Source: Bordetella sp. FB-8
GTDB lineage: Bacteria > Pseudomonadota > Gammaproteobacteria > Burkholderiales > Burkholderiaceae_B
Reading direction: 5' to 3'
Length of the DNA: 64,000 bases
NCBI RefSeq assembly: GCF_000382185.1
Contig: NZ_KB907784.1
Coordinates: forward strand, 2,868,633 to 2,932,632
Shown: piece by piece, positions 29,505 to 39,399 of the stretch
How the letters are laid out: each line of letters starts with the position of its first letter
How positions within the stretch are numbered: position 1 is the first letter of the stretch
Notes under the pieces: model-generated
The model's input: only the letters and a program-made list of their open reading frames with translations
Database searches by the model: none
Told to the model about the DNA's origin: nothing
Translations under genes and position numbers: made by a program

Positions 29505-30815
29505 ATGACGCAAGCTTTTCAGAAAATCGCCGCCATACGCGGCATGAACGATCTTCTGCCCGGCGACAGCGCGCGCTGGGAGCGGTTCGAGGATCTCGTG
29601 CGCGACTGGCTGCGAGGCTACGGTTATCGCAATGTGCGCACGCCTGTGCTTGAGCACACTCGCCTGTTCACGCGCGGCATCGGCGAAGTCACCGATATTG
29701 TCGAAAAGGAGATGTACACCTTCACCGATTCGCTCAACGGCGAGTCGCTTACGCTACGCCCCGAGATGACGGCCGGTATCGTGCGCGCCAGCATCGAGCA
29801 CAATCTGCTCTACGACCGCCCACATCGTGTTTATTCCATCGGCCCGGTGTTCCGCCACGAGCGTCCGCAGCGCGGCCGCTACCGCCAGTTCCACCAGATC
29901 GACGTCGAAGCGCTGGGTCTGGCCGGCCCTGACATTGACGCCGAACTCATCGTCATGCTGGCGCGTCTTTGGAAGCGCCTGGGTTTGACCGACGTGCGCC
30001 TGGAACTGAACTCGCTGGGCCAGCCGGTCGAGCGCGCCGCGCATCGCGCCGCCTTGATCGCACACCTGGAAAAGCACCGGGACATCCTTGATGAGGACGG
30101 CAAGCGCCGCCTTTACACCAACCCCCTGCGGGTACTGGATACCAAGAATGCCGCCATGCAGGAGATGGCCGACAGCGCGCCGCGCCTGTTCGACTTTTTA
30201 GGCGAGGCGTCGCGCGCGCATTTCGACGGTGTTTGCCAGCGATTGGTCGATGCCGGCGTTGACTACCGCCTCAATCCCCGTCTGGTGCGGGGCTTGGACT
30301 ACTACAACCTCACGGTGTTCGAGTGGGTGACCGACCGCCTGGGTTCGCAGGGCACGGTCTGCGGCGGCGGCCGCTACGACGGACTGATCGAACTGCTGGG
30401 CGGCAAGGCCGCGCCGGCAGTCGGTTTTGCCATCGGCATGGAGCGCCTGCTTGACCTGTGGGAGCAGACCCTGGCCGACGAAGGCCGGCAGCCGGCGTGC
30501 GAGCCCGAGTGCGACGTCTACGTGGTGCATCAGGGCGACCAGGCGCAGCGCCTGGCGGCCCAGGCCGCCGAGACCTTGCGCGATGCCGGTTTTTCCGTCG
30601 TGGTGCATGCGGGATCGAGCGGTTTCAAGTCGCAGTTCAAACGGGCCGATGCGAGTGGCGCACGGGTTGCGGTTATCCTTGGCAGCGACGAAGTCGCGAA
30701 CCGGACGGCCGGCGTCAAGTTCCTGCGCGGCGCAATCGAGCAGGAAAGCGCTCAGCAGCAGATTGCGCTGGATCGTCTGGCCGAGGTTGTCGGCGCAGCA
30801 TTGAGTACGAAATAA
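29505..30815 (+). CDS. hisS: Histidyl-tRNA synthetase
   Basis: A 436-residue class II synthetase. Motifs seen are [13 protein letters not shown], the motif 2 region [23 protein letters not shown], the histidine-binding [13 protein letters not shown] and motif 3 region [13 protein letters not shown]-terminal anticodon-binding domain follows ([14 protein letters not shown]). Sixty bases separate it from ispG. A paralogue lacking tRNA activity, hisZ, is at 39.4 kb. Confidence 0.98.
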   Translation: MTQAFQKIAAIRGMNDLLPGDSARWERFEDLVRDWLRGYGYRNVRTPVLEHTRLFTRGIGEVTDIVEKEMYTFTDSLNGESLTLRPEMTAGIVRASIEHNLLYDRPHRVYSIGPVFRHERPQRGRYRQFHQIDVEALGLAGPDIDAELIVMLARLWKRLGLTDVRLELNSLGQPVERAAHRAALIAHLEKHRDILDEDGKRRLYTNPLRVLDTKNAAMQEMADSAPRLFDFLGEASRAHFDGVCQRLVDAGVDYRLNPRLVRGLDYYNLTVFEWVTDRLGSQGTVCGGGRYDGLIELLGGKAAPAVGFAIGMERLLDLWEQTLADEGRQPACEPECDVYVVHQGDQAQRLAAQAAETLRDAGFSVVVHAGSSGFKSQFKRADASGARVAVILGSDEVANRTAGVKFLRGAIEQESAQQQIALDRLAEVVGAALSTK

Positions 30816-30848
30816 AGACGCAAAGTCAGTAACGGATAGGCAGCAGCA

Positions 30849-31499
30849 ATGGCATACGATCTCGAAGAGCAGGAAAAACTCGAAGCGCTCAAGGCTTGGT
30901 GGGAGCGCTATGGCACCCTGGTCACGGCGCTGGTGGTGGTCGTCGCGCTGGCGGTGGCCGGTTGGTCTGGCTGGCGCGGCTACCAGGGCTACCGCGCCAA
31001 CCAGGCCATGGGCTATTTCGAGGCGCTCGAAGACGCCGCGCGCGGCGTGAATGGCCCGGACGGTGCGGATGCCACCACGCGCATCAAGGCGGCATCCGAC
31101 ACGCTGCGCCACGACTACGGCAGCACGGCCTACGCTTCCCGCGGCGTGCTGATCGCCGCGCAAGCCCTGCAAGAGAAGAAGGACTACGCCAGCGCGCAGC
31201 GCGAGCTCCAATGGCTTGCCGCCAGCAAGAGCCATTCCGCGCTGCAGCCGGTGGCGCGGCTGCGTCTGGCCGGCCTGCTGCTCGACCAGAAACAATACGA
31301 CCAGGCGCTTGCCCAACTGGCCGATCCGCCGGCGGCTTTTGCCGCCCTGTTCGCTGATCGCCGCGGCGATATCCTGGCTGCACAGGGCAAGCGCGACGAT
31401 GCGCGCGCGGCCTGGCAAAGCGCATTGGCGGCCATGCCGGCCGGTGATGCGTTAAAGCAGATCATTCAACTGAAACTTGATGCCTTGAGCGGAGCCTGA
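30849..31499 (+). CDS. yfgM: YfgM-like tetratricopeptide membrane protein
   Basis: A 216-residue protein with a short cytoplasmic start (MAYDLEEQEKLEALKAWWERYG), one membrane segment (about 22-42) and a periplasmic tetratricopeptide-repeat domain (ASRGVLIAAQALQEKKDY, LRLAGLLLDQKQYDQAL, RRGDILAAQGKRDDAR). YfgM of E. coli is an ancillary subunit of the SecYEG translocon that hands proteins to periplasmic chaperones. The position between hisS and bamB is conserved, which supports the call. Confidence 0.9.
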   Translation: MAYDLEEQEKLEALKAWWERYGTLVTALVVVVALAVAGWSGWRGYQGYRANQAMGYFEALEDAARGVNGPDGADATTRIKAASDTLRHDYGSTAYASRGVLIAAQALQEKKDYASAQRELQWLAASKSHSALQPVARLRLAGLLLDQKQYDQALAQLADPPAAFAALFADRRGDILAAQGKRDDARAAWQSALAAMPAGDALKQIIQLKLDALSGA

Positions 31500-31504
31500 T
31501 AGTG

Positions 31505-32656
31505 ATGCGCCTTTTCCGTAGCCGCGTGTTGCGCGGCGCCATGATTGCCTGCCTGGCCGCCCTGGCCGGCTGTTCGCTGTTTTCTTCACAGGATCATCGC
31601 TACGATCCCGCGCCGCTAACCCAATACGCGCCAGGCCTGGCGGTGCGCCAGGCCTGGCAGGTCTCGATCGGCAGCGGATCGGGTCTGGGCTTCACCCCCG
31701 CGGTAGTGGGCGATTCCGTCTATGCGGCCACGCCCGATGGCTCGGTCGCCAAGGTGGATGTCTCCACTGGCCGCGTGGTGTGGCGCGGATCGGCCGGCGC
31801 CAAGCTGACGGCAGGTGTCGGCAGCGACGGTTCCGTTTCCGTCGTGGCGACCGAATCGGGCCAGGTGATCGCTTTGGACGACACGGGCAAAATCAAGTGG
31901 AAAGCTCAGGCCACCAGCAATGTGAACATTCCGCCGGTGGTGGGCGCGGGTATCGTCGTGGTGCGCAGCGGCGACTATCGCATCCAGGCATTCGACGAGA
32001 ACACGGGCGAGCGCATCTGGAGCGTGCAACGCCCCGGCCCGGCGCTGTCCTTGCGCACCACCTCACAGATGATCGTGACAGATCGCTGGGTCATCGCCGG
32101 TATGCCTGGTGGCAAACTGATGATCATCGACACCAAGAACGGCCTGGTCCATTGGGAAGGCTCTGTCGCCACGCCCAAGGGCACGACCGACCTCGAGCGC
32201 CTGACCGACGTGGTGGGCCGCCCGGTGGTGTCGGGCCCCTTGCTGTGCGCCGTGGCCTATCAGGGCCGGGTTGCCTGCTTTAACGTGAGCGAAGGCATGC
32301 GCTTGGTCTGGGCCAAGGATTTCGATGGTTCCACCGGCCTGACCCTGGATGCGAACGCGATCTACGCGCCCAGCATCCATTCCACGGTCCAGGCTTTCTC
32401 GCTGCAAACCGGCGCACCGCTCTGGACGCAGTCGGCCCTGAAGAATCGCGGCCTGACCGCGCCCGCCGTCGTGGGCAACGCCATCGCGATGGGTGACTAT
32501 CAGGGTTATGTGCACTTCCTGTCCACGGCCGACGGCCATCTGCTGGCGCGTCTGTCGGTAGGTGGCGATGCTGTGCTGTCCACGCCGCAGGCCGTACCCC
32601 AGGGCGTGCTGGTGCAGACGGGCAGCGGCAATCTCGTCCTCATCAACGCTAAGTGA
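31505..32656 (+). CDS. bamB: Outer membrane assembly lipoprotein BamB
   Basis: A 383-residue lipoprotein with signal peptide and lipobox LAGC (Cys at about residue 23), followed by a PQQ-like beta-propeller (repeats with VYAATPDGSVAKVDVSTGRVVW, VIALDDTGKIKW, IQAFDENTGERIW). BamB is part of the BAM complex inserting outer-membrane beta-barrels. ATG 31505 is preferred; a GTG one codon earlier is also possible. Five bases after yfgM. A long-armed inverted repeat (32665-32703) lies just past the stop, without a T-tract. Confidence 0.95.
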   Translation: MRLFRSRVLRGAMIACLAALAGCSLFSSQDHRYDPAPLTQYAPGLAVRQAWQVSIGSGSGLGFTPAVVGDSVYAATPDGSVAKVDVSTGRVVWRGSAGAKLTAGVGSDGSVSVVATESGQVIALDDTGKIKWKAQATSNVNIPPVVGAGIVVVRSGDYRIQAFDENTGERIWSVQRPGPALSLRTTSQMIVTDRWVIAGMPGGKLMIIDTKNGLVHWEGSVATPKGTTDLERLTDVVGRPVVSGPLLCAVAYQGRVACFNVSEGMRLVWAKDFDGSTGLTLDANAIYAPSIHSTVQAFSLQTGAPLWTQSALKNRGLTAPAVVGNAIAMGDYQGYVHFLSTADGHLLARLSVGGDAVLSTPQAVPQGVLVQTGSGNLVLINAK

Positions 32657-32833
32657 TGAGTCTTCAGGCCGCGTTTTGGGCTTGCTGTCCACCTCGCGGC
32701 CTGCATGCCGCTGGGATTCGTCAGGCACGGCGCCGTTCTTGCGGACTTTGCCGTACCCAGGCTCATCCCCCAAGACGGCCGTATTTGCCTTGGGGCGGCC
32801 CGGCGGAAAATTGATCGTTTTATCGGAATACTT

Positions 32834-34204
32834 GTGTCGTTCAAGCCTGTCATCGCCCTGGTCGGACGCCCCAATGTGGGCAAGTCGACCCTATTTAACC
32901 GCCTGACGCGCTCGCGCGCGGCGATCGTGGCCGACTATTCGGGCCTCACGCGCGATCGCCACTATGGCGAGGGCCGGGTGGGCGAGACGCCTTTCATCGT
33001 CATCGACACCGGCGGCTTTGAGCCAGTGGCCAAGAGCGGCATCATGGTCGAGATGGCACGCCAGACACGGCAGGCCATCGCCGAGGCCGATGTGGTGGTC
33101 TTCCTGGTCGACGCCCGGGCCGGCATCAACGGTCATGACCACGAAATCGCCAGCCTGCTGCGCAAGTCGGGCCAGCAGCGCGTGTTGCTGGCGGTGAACA
33201 AGGCCGAGGGCATGATGTCGGGCAAAGCCGAGGCGCAGTTCTACGAACTGGGCCTGGGCGAGCCGCATCCCATCTCGGCCGCGCACGGCGACGGCATCGC
33301 CGACCTGGTCGAGCGTGCGCTCGAAGGTCTGGTCGCGCCCGCACAGGCCGAGCCGGAGGCGACCGAAGGCGAGGGCGACGGACACGACCATCGCATCAAG
33401 CTGGCCATCGTGGGCCGGCCCAACGTCGGCAAGTCCACGCTCATCAATACCCTCATGGGCGAAGAACGCGTCATCGCCTTCGACTTGCCCGGTACTACGC
33501 GCGACGCCATCGAGATCGATTTCGAACGCGACGGCAAACGCTACACCCTGATCGATACCGCGGGCCTGCGCAAGCGCGGCAAGGTCTTCGAGGCCATCGA
33601 GAAATTCTCGGTTATCAAGACCCTGCAGGCCATTGAGGCTTGCAACGTCGTGGTGTTGGTGCTGGACGCGCAGACCGAGGTGTCCGAGCAGGATGCGCAC
33701 ATCGCCGGCTTCGTGCTCGAAACCGGGCGCGCGGTAGTGGTGGCCATCAATAAATGGGACGGTCTGGACGCCGAGAAGCGCGAATGGATCGAACGCGAAT
33801 TCCAGCGCAAGCTGCGTTTTCTGTCGTTTGCCAAGGTGCACACCATCTCGGCGTTGAAGGGGCAGGGCATCAAGCCGCTGCTCAAATCCGTGCACGCCGC
33901 GCATGCGGCGGCCTTCGCCAAGTTGTCCACGCCCAGGCTCACGCGCGAACTGCAGGCTGCCATCGAGCAGCAGCAGCCGCCCAGAAAGGGTATGTTCCGG
34001 CCCAAGATGCGGTACGCTCACCAGGGCGGGCAGAACCCTCCGCTGGTCATCATCCATGGCAACGCCCTGGATGCCATACCCGATACCTACCGGCGCTATC
34101 TCGAAACGCGCTTTCGCAATGCCTTCGATCTGGCCGGTACGCCGTTGCGGATCGAATTCAAGTCATCGCGCAACCCCTATGCCGATGATGAAGGCAAGAA
34201 GTAG
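32834..34204 (+). CDS. der: GTPase Der (EngA)
   Basis: A 456-residue ribosome-assembly GTPase with two G domains: GRPNVGKST at about residues 10-18 and again near 194-202, each followed by its G3 motif (DTGG and DTAG) and NKxD-type motif (NKAE and NKWD). The C-terminal KH-like domain ends the protein. A GTG at 32834 is chosen because it starts directly at the family N-terminus ([13 protein letters not shown]). The frame is open further upstream, but that part shows no conservation pattern. Acts in 50S subunit assembly. Confidence 0.96.
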   Translation: MSFKPVIALVGRPNVGKSTLFNRLTRSRAAIVADYSGLTRDRHYGEGRVGETPFIVIDTGGFEPVAKSGIMVEMARQTRQAIAEADVVVFLVDARAGINGHDHEIASLLRKSGQQRVLLAVNKAEGMMSGKAEAQFYELGLGEPHPISAAHGDGIADLVERALEGLVAPAQAEPEATEGEGDGHDHRIKLAIVGRPNVGKSTLINTLMGEERVIAFDLPGTTRDAIEIDFERDGKRYTLIDTAGLRKRGKVFEAIEKFSVIKTLQAIEACNVVVLVLDAQTEVSEQDAHIAGFVLETGRAVVVAINKWDGLDAEKREWIEREFQRKLRFLSFAKVHTISALKGQGIKPLLKSVHAAHAAAFAKLSTPRLTRELQAAIEQQQPPRKGMFRPKMRYAHQGGQNPPLVIIHGNALDAIPDTYRRYLETRFRNAFDLAGTPLRIEFKSSRNPYADDEGKK

Positions 34205-34215
34205 ACGAGTGAATT

Positions 34216-35292
34216 ATGACGAGTAAATACTGGAGCCCGCTCGTCAGCGAGCTCGACCCCTACAAGCCGGGCGAGCAGCCCAAGAAACAGAACGTCATCA
34301 AGCTCAACACCAACGAAAGTCCCTACGGCCCGTCGCCCAAGGCGCTTCAGGCCATGCGCGAGGCGTGCAACGACAATCTGCGGCTATACCCCTCGTTCAC
34401 GTCCGACCGCGTGCGCCGCGCAGTCTCGGCCAGGCTGGATGTGTCGTTCGAACAGGTATTCGTGGGCAACGGATCGGACGAGGTGCTGGCGCATACGTTC
34501 AACGCTTTTTTCCACCAGTCCCGACCGCTGCTGTTTCCGGACATTTCGTACAGCTTCTATCCGACTTATTGCGGCTTGTACGGCATTGCTTTCACCCCCG
34601 TTCCGGTCACGCAAGACTTTCGCATCGAGCCGGCCGACTTCCTGCCCGGTGCCGCGCATGGCCCGGCGGGCGGCATCATCGTGCCCAATCCCAATGCGCC
34701 CACCGGCCGGGCCTTGAGTCTGGCCGAAATCGAGCGCATCGTGGCCGGCAACCCGCAGTGCGCGGTTGTCATCGACGAGGCCTATGTGGATTTCGGCGCC
34801 GAATCGGCCGTGCCGCTGACCTCCAAGTACGACAATCTGCTGGTCGTCCAGACCTTGTCCAAGTCGCGCGCCCTGGCGGGCCTGCGTGTGGGTTTCGCCA
34901 TCGGCAGCCCCGAGCTGATCGAAGGCCTGAACCGTGTCAAGGACAGCTTCAATTCCTACCCCGTGGATAGCCTGGCCGAGATCGGCGCCGCCGCGGCGAT
35001 CGAGGATACCGACCACTTCGAGCAGACCCGCCGGGCCGTCATGAAGACCCGCGACGAGCTGGATGCGGCGCTGCGCAAGCTGGGCTTTGAGGCGCCCAGA
35101 TCCCTGACCAATTTCATCTTCGCCCGCCATCCGGATCACGACGCCGCCAAGCTGGCGGCCGGCCTGCGCGAGCACGGCATTCTGGTGCGCCATTTCCGCC
35201 GACCGCGCATCGACCAATACCTGCGCATCAGCATCGGCACCGACGAGGAATGCGCGCTGCTGGTCAAGGCTTTGTCCGAGTTGCTTGCGTGA
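34216..35292 (+). CDS. hisC: Histidinol-phosphate aminotransferase
   Basis: A 358-residue fold type I PLP enzyme acting in histidine biosynthesis. Features: [13 protein letters not shown] near the N-terminus, [27 protein letters not shown] and the PLP-lysine motif [15 protein letters not shown] (Lys about residue 216). It lies 11 bases after der, apart from other his genes except hisZ 4 kb downstream. Confidence 0.94.
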   Translation: MTSKYWSPLVSELDPYKPGEQPKKQNVIKLNTNESPYGPSPKALQAMREACNDNLRLYPSFTSDRVRRAVSARLDVSFEQVFVGNGSDEVLAHTFNAFFHQSRPLLFPDISYSFYPTYCGLYGIAFTPVPVTQDFRIEPADFLPGAAHGPAGGIIVPNPNAPTGRALSLAEIERIVAGNPQCAVVIDEAYVDFGAESAVPLTSKYDNLLVVQTLSKSRALAGLRVGFAIGSPELIEGLNRVKDSFNSYPVDSLAEIGAAAAIEDTDHFEQTRRAVMKTRDELDAALRKLGFEAPRSLTNFIFARHPDHDAAKLAAGLREHGILVRHFRRPRIDQYLRISIGTDEECALLVKALSELLA

Positions 35293-35402
35293 CCGGGGTG
35301 CTCCAAAGCTTCGTTGTCCTTGGAACGGCCTGAAAAGTCTAGTGGCAGTTTGATGGTTGTTGCGAGTGGCACGGCTCGGGAAAACCCTGTAGAGTAAGAA
35401 AC

Positions 35403-35427
35403 CGACGCCTGATTATTTCGGGCGTCG
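35403..35427 (+). promoter_or_regulatory. Hairpin in the hfq leader
   Basis: Perfect seven-base arms CGACGCC and GGCGTCG enclose an 11-base loop, 14 bases before the AAGGAG of hfq. It could modulate hfq translation or RNA stability; no function is proven. Confidence 0.4.
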
Positions 35428-35454
35428 CAACTCATAACAAAAGGAGCCTGGCCA

Positions 35455-35691
35455 ATGAGCAATAAAGGGCAAACTCTGCAAGATCCGTTCCTGAACACGC
35501 TGCGCAAAGAGCATGTGCCCGTGTCCATTTATTTGGTGAACGGCATCAAGCTTCAAGGGCAGATCGAATCGTTCGACCAGTATGTGGTTCTGTTGCGCAA
35601 CACCGTTACCCAGATGGTGTACAAGCACGCCATTTCCACGGTCGTTCCCGCACGCGCCGTCAATTTCCAGGTGGATGAGGCCGCCGAATAA
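35455..35691 (+). CDS. hfq: RNA chaperone Hfq
   Basis: A 78-residue Sm-like protein. The Sm1 motif region ([35 protein letters not shown]) and the Sm2 motif ([12 protein letters not shown]) are intact; the C-terminal tail is short, as in other betaproteobacteria. A strong AAGGAG lies 8 bases before the ATG. Hfq joins small RNAs to mRNAs. An intrinsic terminator follows, separating it from hflX. Confidence 0.98.
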   Translation: MSNKGQTLQDPFLNTLRKEHVPVSIYLVNGIKLQGQIESFDQYVVLLRNTVTQMVYKHAISTVVPARAVNFQVDEAAE

Positions 35692-35723
35692 GCTCACTCG
35701 GCAAGCCGCATTTCCCTTTGATT

Positions 35724-35750
35724 GCCCGCCGTGATCCGGCGGGCATTTTC
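35724..35750 (+). terminator. Intrinsic terminator after hfq
   Basis: A nine-base perfect stem TGCCCGCCG/CGGCGGGCA with loop TGATC, followed by TTTTCATT. It ends hfq transcription, so hflX must rely on its own promoter in 35751-35933 or on read-through. Confidence 0.85.
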
Positions 35751-35933
35751 ATTGGAGGATAATGTGAGGCTTATGTGTAGAAGTTTTAGCGAGTGCTTTC
35801 TGAGTTTTTAAGCCGTCGATCGCGTCGGGCAGGGGCGCGCTGTTGATCGTCATGGCAATTATCGACACCACGTACGGATTAAGAATTCAAACAAACCCAA
35901 GGCATCATCATTTCAAACAACAATGACAACTCA

Positions 35934-37121
35934 ATGCGCGCACTGATCATCAGTGTCGACCTGGGCAATCCCGATCACCAGGCTCACGCCGAAGAATTCA
36001 TCATGCTGGCCCGCGGGGCTGGCGCCGAAATCGTCGGTACGCTGACGGCTCGTCGCGAACGTCCCGACGCCAAATTTTTCATCGGCTCGGGCAAGGCGCA
36101 GGAGGGCGTGGCCATGGCCCAGGCCGTCTTGGCCGACGTCATCCTCTTCGATCAGCCTCTCTCGCCCGCGCAGCAACGCAACCTGGAGCGCGAATTCAAC
36201 CTGCGCGTGGTCGACCGCGTGGCCCTGATTCTGGATATCTTCGCCCTGCGCGCCAAGAGCCACGAAGGCAAGCTGCAGGTCGAGCTGGCGCAGTTGCAGC
36301 ACCTGACCACACGGCTCACGCGTTTGTGGACTCACCTGGAGCGCCAGCGCGGCGGCATCGGTATGCGCGGCCCGGGCGAATCCCAGCTCGAAATGGACAA
36401 GCGCATGATCGGCGCCAAGATCAAGATGCTGCGCGAACGCCTGGCGCGCGTTGAACGCCAGCGCATCACCCAGCGCCGCGCCCGCGCGCGCGGCGGCGTC
36501 TTGTCGGTGTCGCTGGTGGGCTATACCAACGCCGGCAAGTCCACCTTGTTCAATGCCCTGACGCGGGCCGGCGCCTACGCAGCCGACCAGTTGTTCGCCA
36601 CCCTGGACACCACCACCCGGCGCATCTGGATCGAAGGGGCGGGTCCGCAAGAAAGCGCCGAGCCGCCTCAAGATTTCTTGACCCCCTCGGGGGGCGGGTC
36701 GGGCGCAGCCCGGCCCTGGGGGTACTCAGTCGTGCTGTCGGACACCGTGGGTTTTATCCGCGACCTGCCGCCCAACCTTATCGCGGCCTTTCGCGCCACG
36801 CTCGAGGAGACCGTCCATGCCGACCTGCTGCTTCACGTGGTCGACGCTGCCAGCGCGCAGCGCGACGAGCAGATCGCCGAGGTGAACAAAGTGCTGGCTG
36901 AAATCGGCGCGTCGCAGGTTCCCACGCTGATGGTCTATAACAAGATCGACAAGATTGGGTTGCAGGCGCGGGCCGAGCGCGACGCCCATGGTACGATTGC
37001 CCGCGTATTTGTCAGCGCCGTTGAGCGCGCCGGCCTGGATGCCTTGCGTGGCGCCATTGTCGAGGTCGGCCAGATTGCAGGAAGCAATGATCCGAATTTC
37101 CAAACTCTTCAATCTGAATGA
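35934..37121 (+). CDS. hflX: Ribosome-associated GTPase HflX, with an inserted repeat in the G domain
   Basis: A 395-residue GTPase that binds the 50S subunit and rescues stalled ribosomes. The N-terminal HflX domain (FIIGSGKAQE-like, VFDQPLSPAQQRNLE, GRGPGESQLE-type segment) is followed by a helical linker and the G domain: GYTNAGKST from residue 196, DTVGF near 269 and NKIDKI. Between TRRIWIEGAG and the strand leading to DTVGF about 28 residues are inserted, encoded by a palindromic GC-rich repeat (see 36681-36723). The frame is kept. The end overlaps hflK by 35 bases. Confidence 0.95.
   Translation: MRALIISVDLGNPDHQAHAEEFIMLARGAGAEIVGTLTARRERPDAKFFIGSGKAQEGVAMAQAVLADVILFDQPLSPAQQRNLEREFNLRVVDRVALILDIFALRAKSHEGKLQVELAQLQHLTTRLTRLWTHLERQRGGIGMRGPGESQLEMDKRMIGAKIKMLRERLARVERQRITQRRARARGGVLSVSLVGYTNAGKSTLFNALTRAGAYAADQLFATLDTTTRRIWIEGAGPQESAEPPQDFLTPSGGGSGAARPWGYSVVLSDTVGFIRDLPPNLIAAFRATLEETVHADLLLHVVDAASAQRDEQIAEVNKVLAEIGASQVPTLMVYNKIDKIGLQARAERDAHGTIARVFVSAVERAGLDALRGAIVEVGQIAGSNDPNFQTLQSE
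36681..36723. repeat. Palindromic GC-rich repeat element inserted within hflX
   Basis: A 43-base element bounded by ACCCCC and GGGGGT inverted ends, with internal CCCCTCGGGG and CGGGC-GCA-GCCCG palindromes. It encodes a Gly/Ser/Ala-rich loop inside the G domain of HflX. Form and composition resemble extragenic palindromes of this bacterial family; no second full copy was seen in this window. Confidence 0.65.
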
Positions 37122-38328
37122 CCCTGGCGAGGGCCGCCGTCCCAAGGGTAACGACGGTCCTCCCGATCTGGACGAGGTCTGGCGCGATTTCAACAACAAG
37201 TTGGGTTCGCTGTTCGGCCGCCGTGGCAATGGCAGCGGCCGTCCTAATCCGACGCCGGCCGCGCCGCCTTCGCCGCGCCGTTTTCGCATCGGGCTGGGGG
37301 TGGTGATCGTCGTCCTGATCGCCTTGTGGTTGTCCAGCGGCTTCTACATCGTGCAGGAAGGCCAGGTGGGCGTGGTGACGCAGTTCGGCAAGTACAAGGA
37401 GACGACGGCGCCCGGCTTCCAGTGGCGCCTGCCCTATCCGATCCAGAGCCACACCTTGGTCAACATTTCGCAGCTGCGCACCTTCGAAGTGGGTTTTCGT
37501 GGCAGCGCGCGCAACAAGGTGCTGCCTGAAGCGCTGATGCTCACCAACGACGAGAACATCGTCGACATGCAGTTTGTGGTGCAGTATCGCCTGCGCGCCG
37601 ACGGCGCACCCGATTACCTCTTCAGCATGCGCGATCCCGACGATGCCGTGCGCCAGGCAGCCGAAACCGCCATGCGCGAGGTGGTGGGCAAGAAGACCAT
37701 GGACTTCGTGCTGTACGAAGGGCGCACCGAGGTCGCAGCCGAGGTGCAGACGCTCATGCAGCAGATTCTCGACCGCTATCATTCCGGGATCCAGATCAGC
37801 ACCGTGGCCATCCAAAACGTACAGCCGCCCGAACAGGTGCAGGCTGCGTTCGACGACGCCGTGAAGGCGGGCCAGGACCGCGAGCGGCAGATCAACGAGG
37901 GCCAGGCCTACGCCAATCAGGTCGTCCCCATGGCGTCCGGCCAGGCTTCGCGCATGATCGAACAGGCCGAGGGCTACAAGGCCAAGGTGATCGGCGATGC
38001 CCAGGGCGATACCGCGCGCTTCAATGCCGTGCTCGCCGAATACGAGAAGGCGCCGCAGATCATGCGCGATCGCCTCTACTTGGATGCGATGCAGGATGTC
38101 TACGGCAACGCCAGCAAGGTCCTGATCGACACCCGCGGCGCCAACAACATGATCTACCTGCCGCTGGACAAGATCATCGAACAAGTCGCCCGCGGCGCCG
38201 CCGGCAAGCCCGAGGCGGGCACGCCCGGCCTGCCTGCGGCAGGCGGCGCATCGTCCGGGTCCGCGTTGCGCCTGCCGCCGCCGGCCGCCGGTTCCAATAC
38301 CTTGAGCCGCGACCGCCTGTCCCGCTAG
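37087..38328 (+). CDS. hflK: FtsH protease modulator HflK
   Basis: A 413-residue SPFH/band 7 protein. ATG 37087 gives the usual cytoplasmic start (DEVWRDFNNKLGSLF), a Gly/Pro-rich segment, one membrane helix (about 60-80) and then the band 7 domain (VQEGQVGVVTQFGKY to QAEGYKAKVIGDAQG). A Pro/Gly/Ala-rich tail ends the protein. With HflC it forms a large periplasmic-facing cage around FtsH in the inner membrane. It overlaps hflX by 35 bases. Confidence 0.95.
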   Translation: MIRISKLFNLNDPGEGRRPKGNDGPPDLDEVWRDFNNKLGSLFGRRGNGSGRPNPTPAAPPSPRRFRIGLGVVIVVLIALWLSSGFYIVQEGQVGVVTQFGKYKETTAPGFQWRLPYPIQSHTLVNISQLRTFEVGFRGSARNKVLPEALMLTNDENIVDMQFVVQYRLRADGAPDYLFSMRDPDDAVRQAAETAMREVVGKKTMDFVLYEGRTEVAAEVQTLMQQILDRYHSGIQISTVAIQNVQPPEQVQAAFDDAVKAGQDRERQINEGQAYANQVVPMASGQASRMIEQAEGYKAKVIGDAQGDTARFNAVLAEYEKAPQIMRDRLYLDAMQDVYGNASKVLIDTRGANNMIYLPLDKIIEQVARGAAGKPEAGTPGLPAAGGASSGSALRLPPPAAGSNTLSRDRLSR

Positions 38329-38340
38329 GAGCCCTGTTTC

Positions 38341-39246
38341 ATGCAACGCTTATTGCCCCTTCTGGTCGGCCTGCTCATCGCCGTCGGGTTGCTGTTTTCC
38401 TCTGTCTTCGTCGTCGGCATGCGCCATTACGCCCTGCTGTTTTCGCTGGGCGAGGTCAAGCAGGTCATCAGCGAACCCGGCCTGTATTTCAAGCTGCCGC
38501 CGCCTTTCCAGAATGTCGTCTATCTCGACAAGCGTATTCTCACCATCGAATCTCCCGATGCCGAGCGCATCCAGACGTCCGAGAAGAAGAACCTGCTCAT
38601 CGACTCCTACGTCAAGTGGCGCATTGCCGATCCGAAGCTGTTTTACGTCACCTTTGGCGGCAACGAGCGCGCCGCCCAGGAACGACTGCAGGCGCAGATC
38701 CGCGACGCGCTGAATGCGGCCGTCAATGTGCGCACCGTGCGCGACGTGATCTCGACCGATCGCGACAAGGTCATGGCCGAGATCCTGGCCAACGTGGCCA
38801 AGCGCGCCAAACCGCTGGGCGTGCAGATCGTCGACGTGCGCCTGCGCCGCATCGAGTTTGCGCCTGAGATTTCCGATTCGGTCTATCGTCGCATGCAGGC
38901 CGAGCGCACCCGGGTCGCCAACGAGCTGCGTTCCATCGGCGCGGCCGAGGGCGAAAAGATCCGCGCCGATGCCGATCGCCAGCGCGAAGTCATCCTGGCG
39001 CAGGCCTACGCCAAGGCGCAGGCCATCCGGGGCGCGGGCGATGCCCAGGCCAGCCGCATCTATGACCGAGCCTACGGCCAGAACCCCGAGTTCTTCAAGT
39101 TCTACAAGAGCCTGCAGGCCTATCGCACGGCGTTCTCCAAGCCCTCGGACATGCTGGTGGTCGATCCCAGCTCGGATTTCTTCAGCTATTTCAAGAATCC
39201 GCAGCCCGCAATGCCTGCGGTGCCTGCCAAGGCAATGGGCAAATAG
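38341..39246 (+). CDS. hflC: FtsH protease modulator HflC
   Basis: A 301-residue SPFH-family partner of HflK. One N-terminal membrane segment (about 5-25) is followed by the band 7 domain (LGEVKQVISEPGLYFKLPPPF; RILTIESPDAERIQTSEKKN) and a helical region rich in Ala/Arg/Glu that packs with HflK. It starts 12 bases after hflK. A terminator-like hairpin lies about 90 bases after the stop. Confidence 0.95.
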   Translation: MQRLLPLLVGLLIAVGLLFSSVFVVGMRHYALLFSLGEVKQVISEPGLYFKLPPPFQNVVYLDKRILTIESPDAERIQTSEKKNLLIDSYVKWRIADPKLFYVTFGGNERAAQERLQAQIRDALNAAVNVRTVRDVISTDRDKVMAEILANVAKRAKPLGVQIVDVRLRRIEFAPEISDSVYRRMQAERTRVANELRSIGAAEGEKIRADADRQREVILAQAYAKAQAIRGAGDAQASRIYDRAYGQNPEFFKFYKSLQAYRTAFSKPSDMLVVDPSSDFFSYFKNPQPAMPAVPAKAMGK

Positions 39247-39283
39247 AAGAGGCGCGGCCGCCCGGCGCGGCCTTCCGGCGGTA

Positions 39284-39380
39284 TTGCATCGATTCCGATG
39301 CGTGTATAATACCGCGTAAGCTTTTCAATTAATTCCGCAAGCGGCTGAGCGGGCTTACGCCCCCAGCCGCTTTTGCTTTT
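39284..39380 (+). promoter_or_regulatory. hisZ-purA promoter and leader with terminator/anti-terminator hairpins
   Basis: TTGCAT (39284-39289) and a perfect TATAAT (39305-39310) are 15 bases apart. The transcript would begin near 39317 or slightly earlier and meet an intrinsic terminator: stem AAGCGGCTG (39339-39347) with CAGCCGCTT (39364-39372), inner stem GGGC-TTAC-GCCC, then TTTTGCTTTT. GCGTAAGC (39314-39321), at the 5' end, is fully complementary to GCTTACGC (39353-39360) in the terminator. The second pairing would compete with the inner part of the terminator. Alternatively the terminator simply ends hflX-hflK-hflC. Confidence 0.5.
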
Positions 39381-39399
39381 GGATCACGACATTTCATTC

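Noticed and set aside
32705..32833. 43-codon N-terminal extension of Der
   Set aside because: Open frame only; family proteins begin at [13 protein letters not shown], and the extension overlaps an inverted-repeat spacer.
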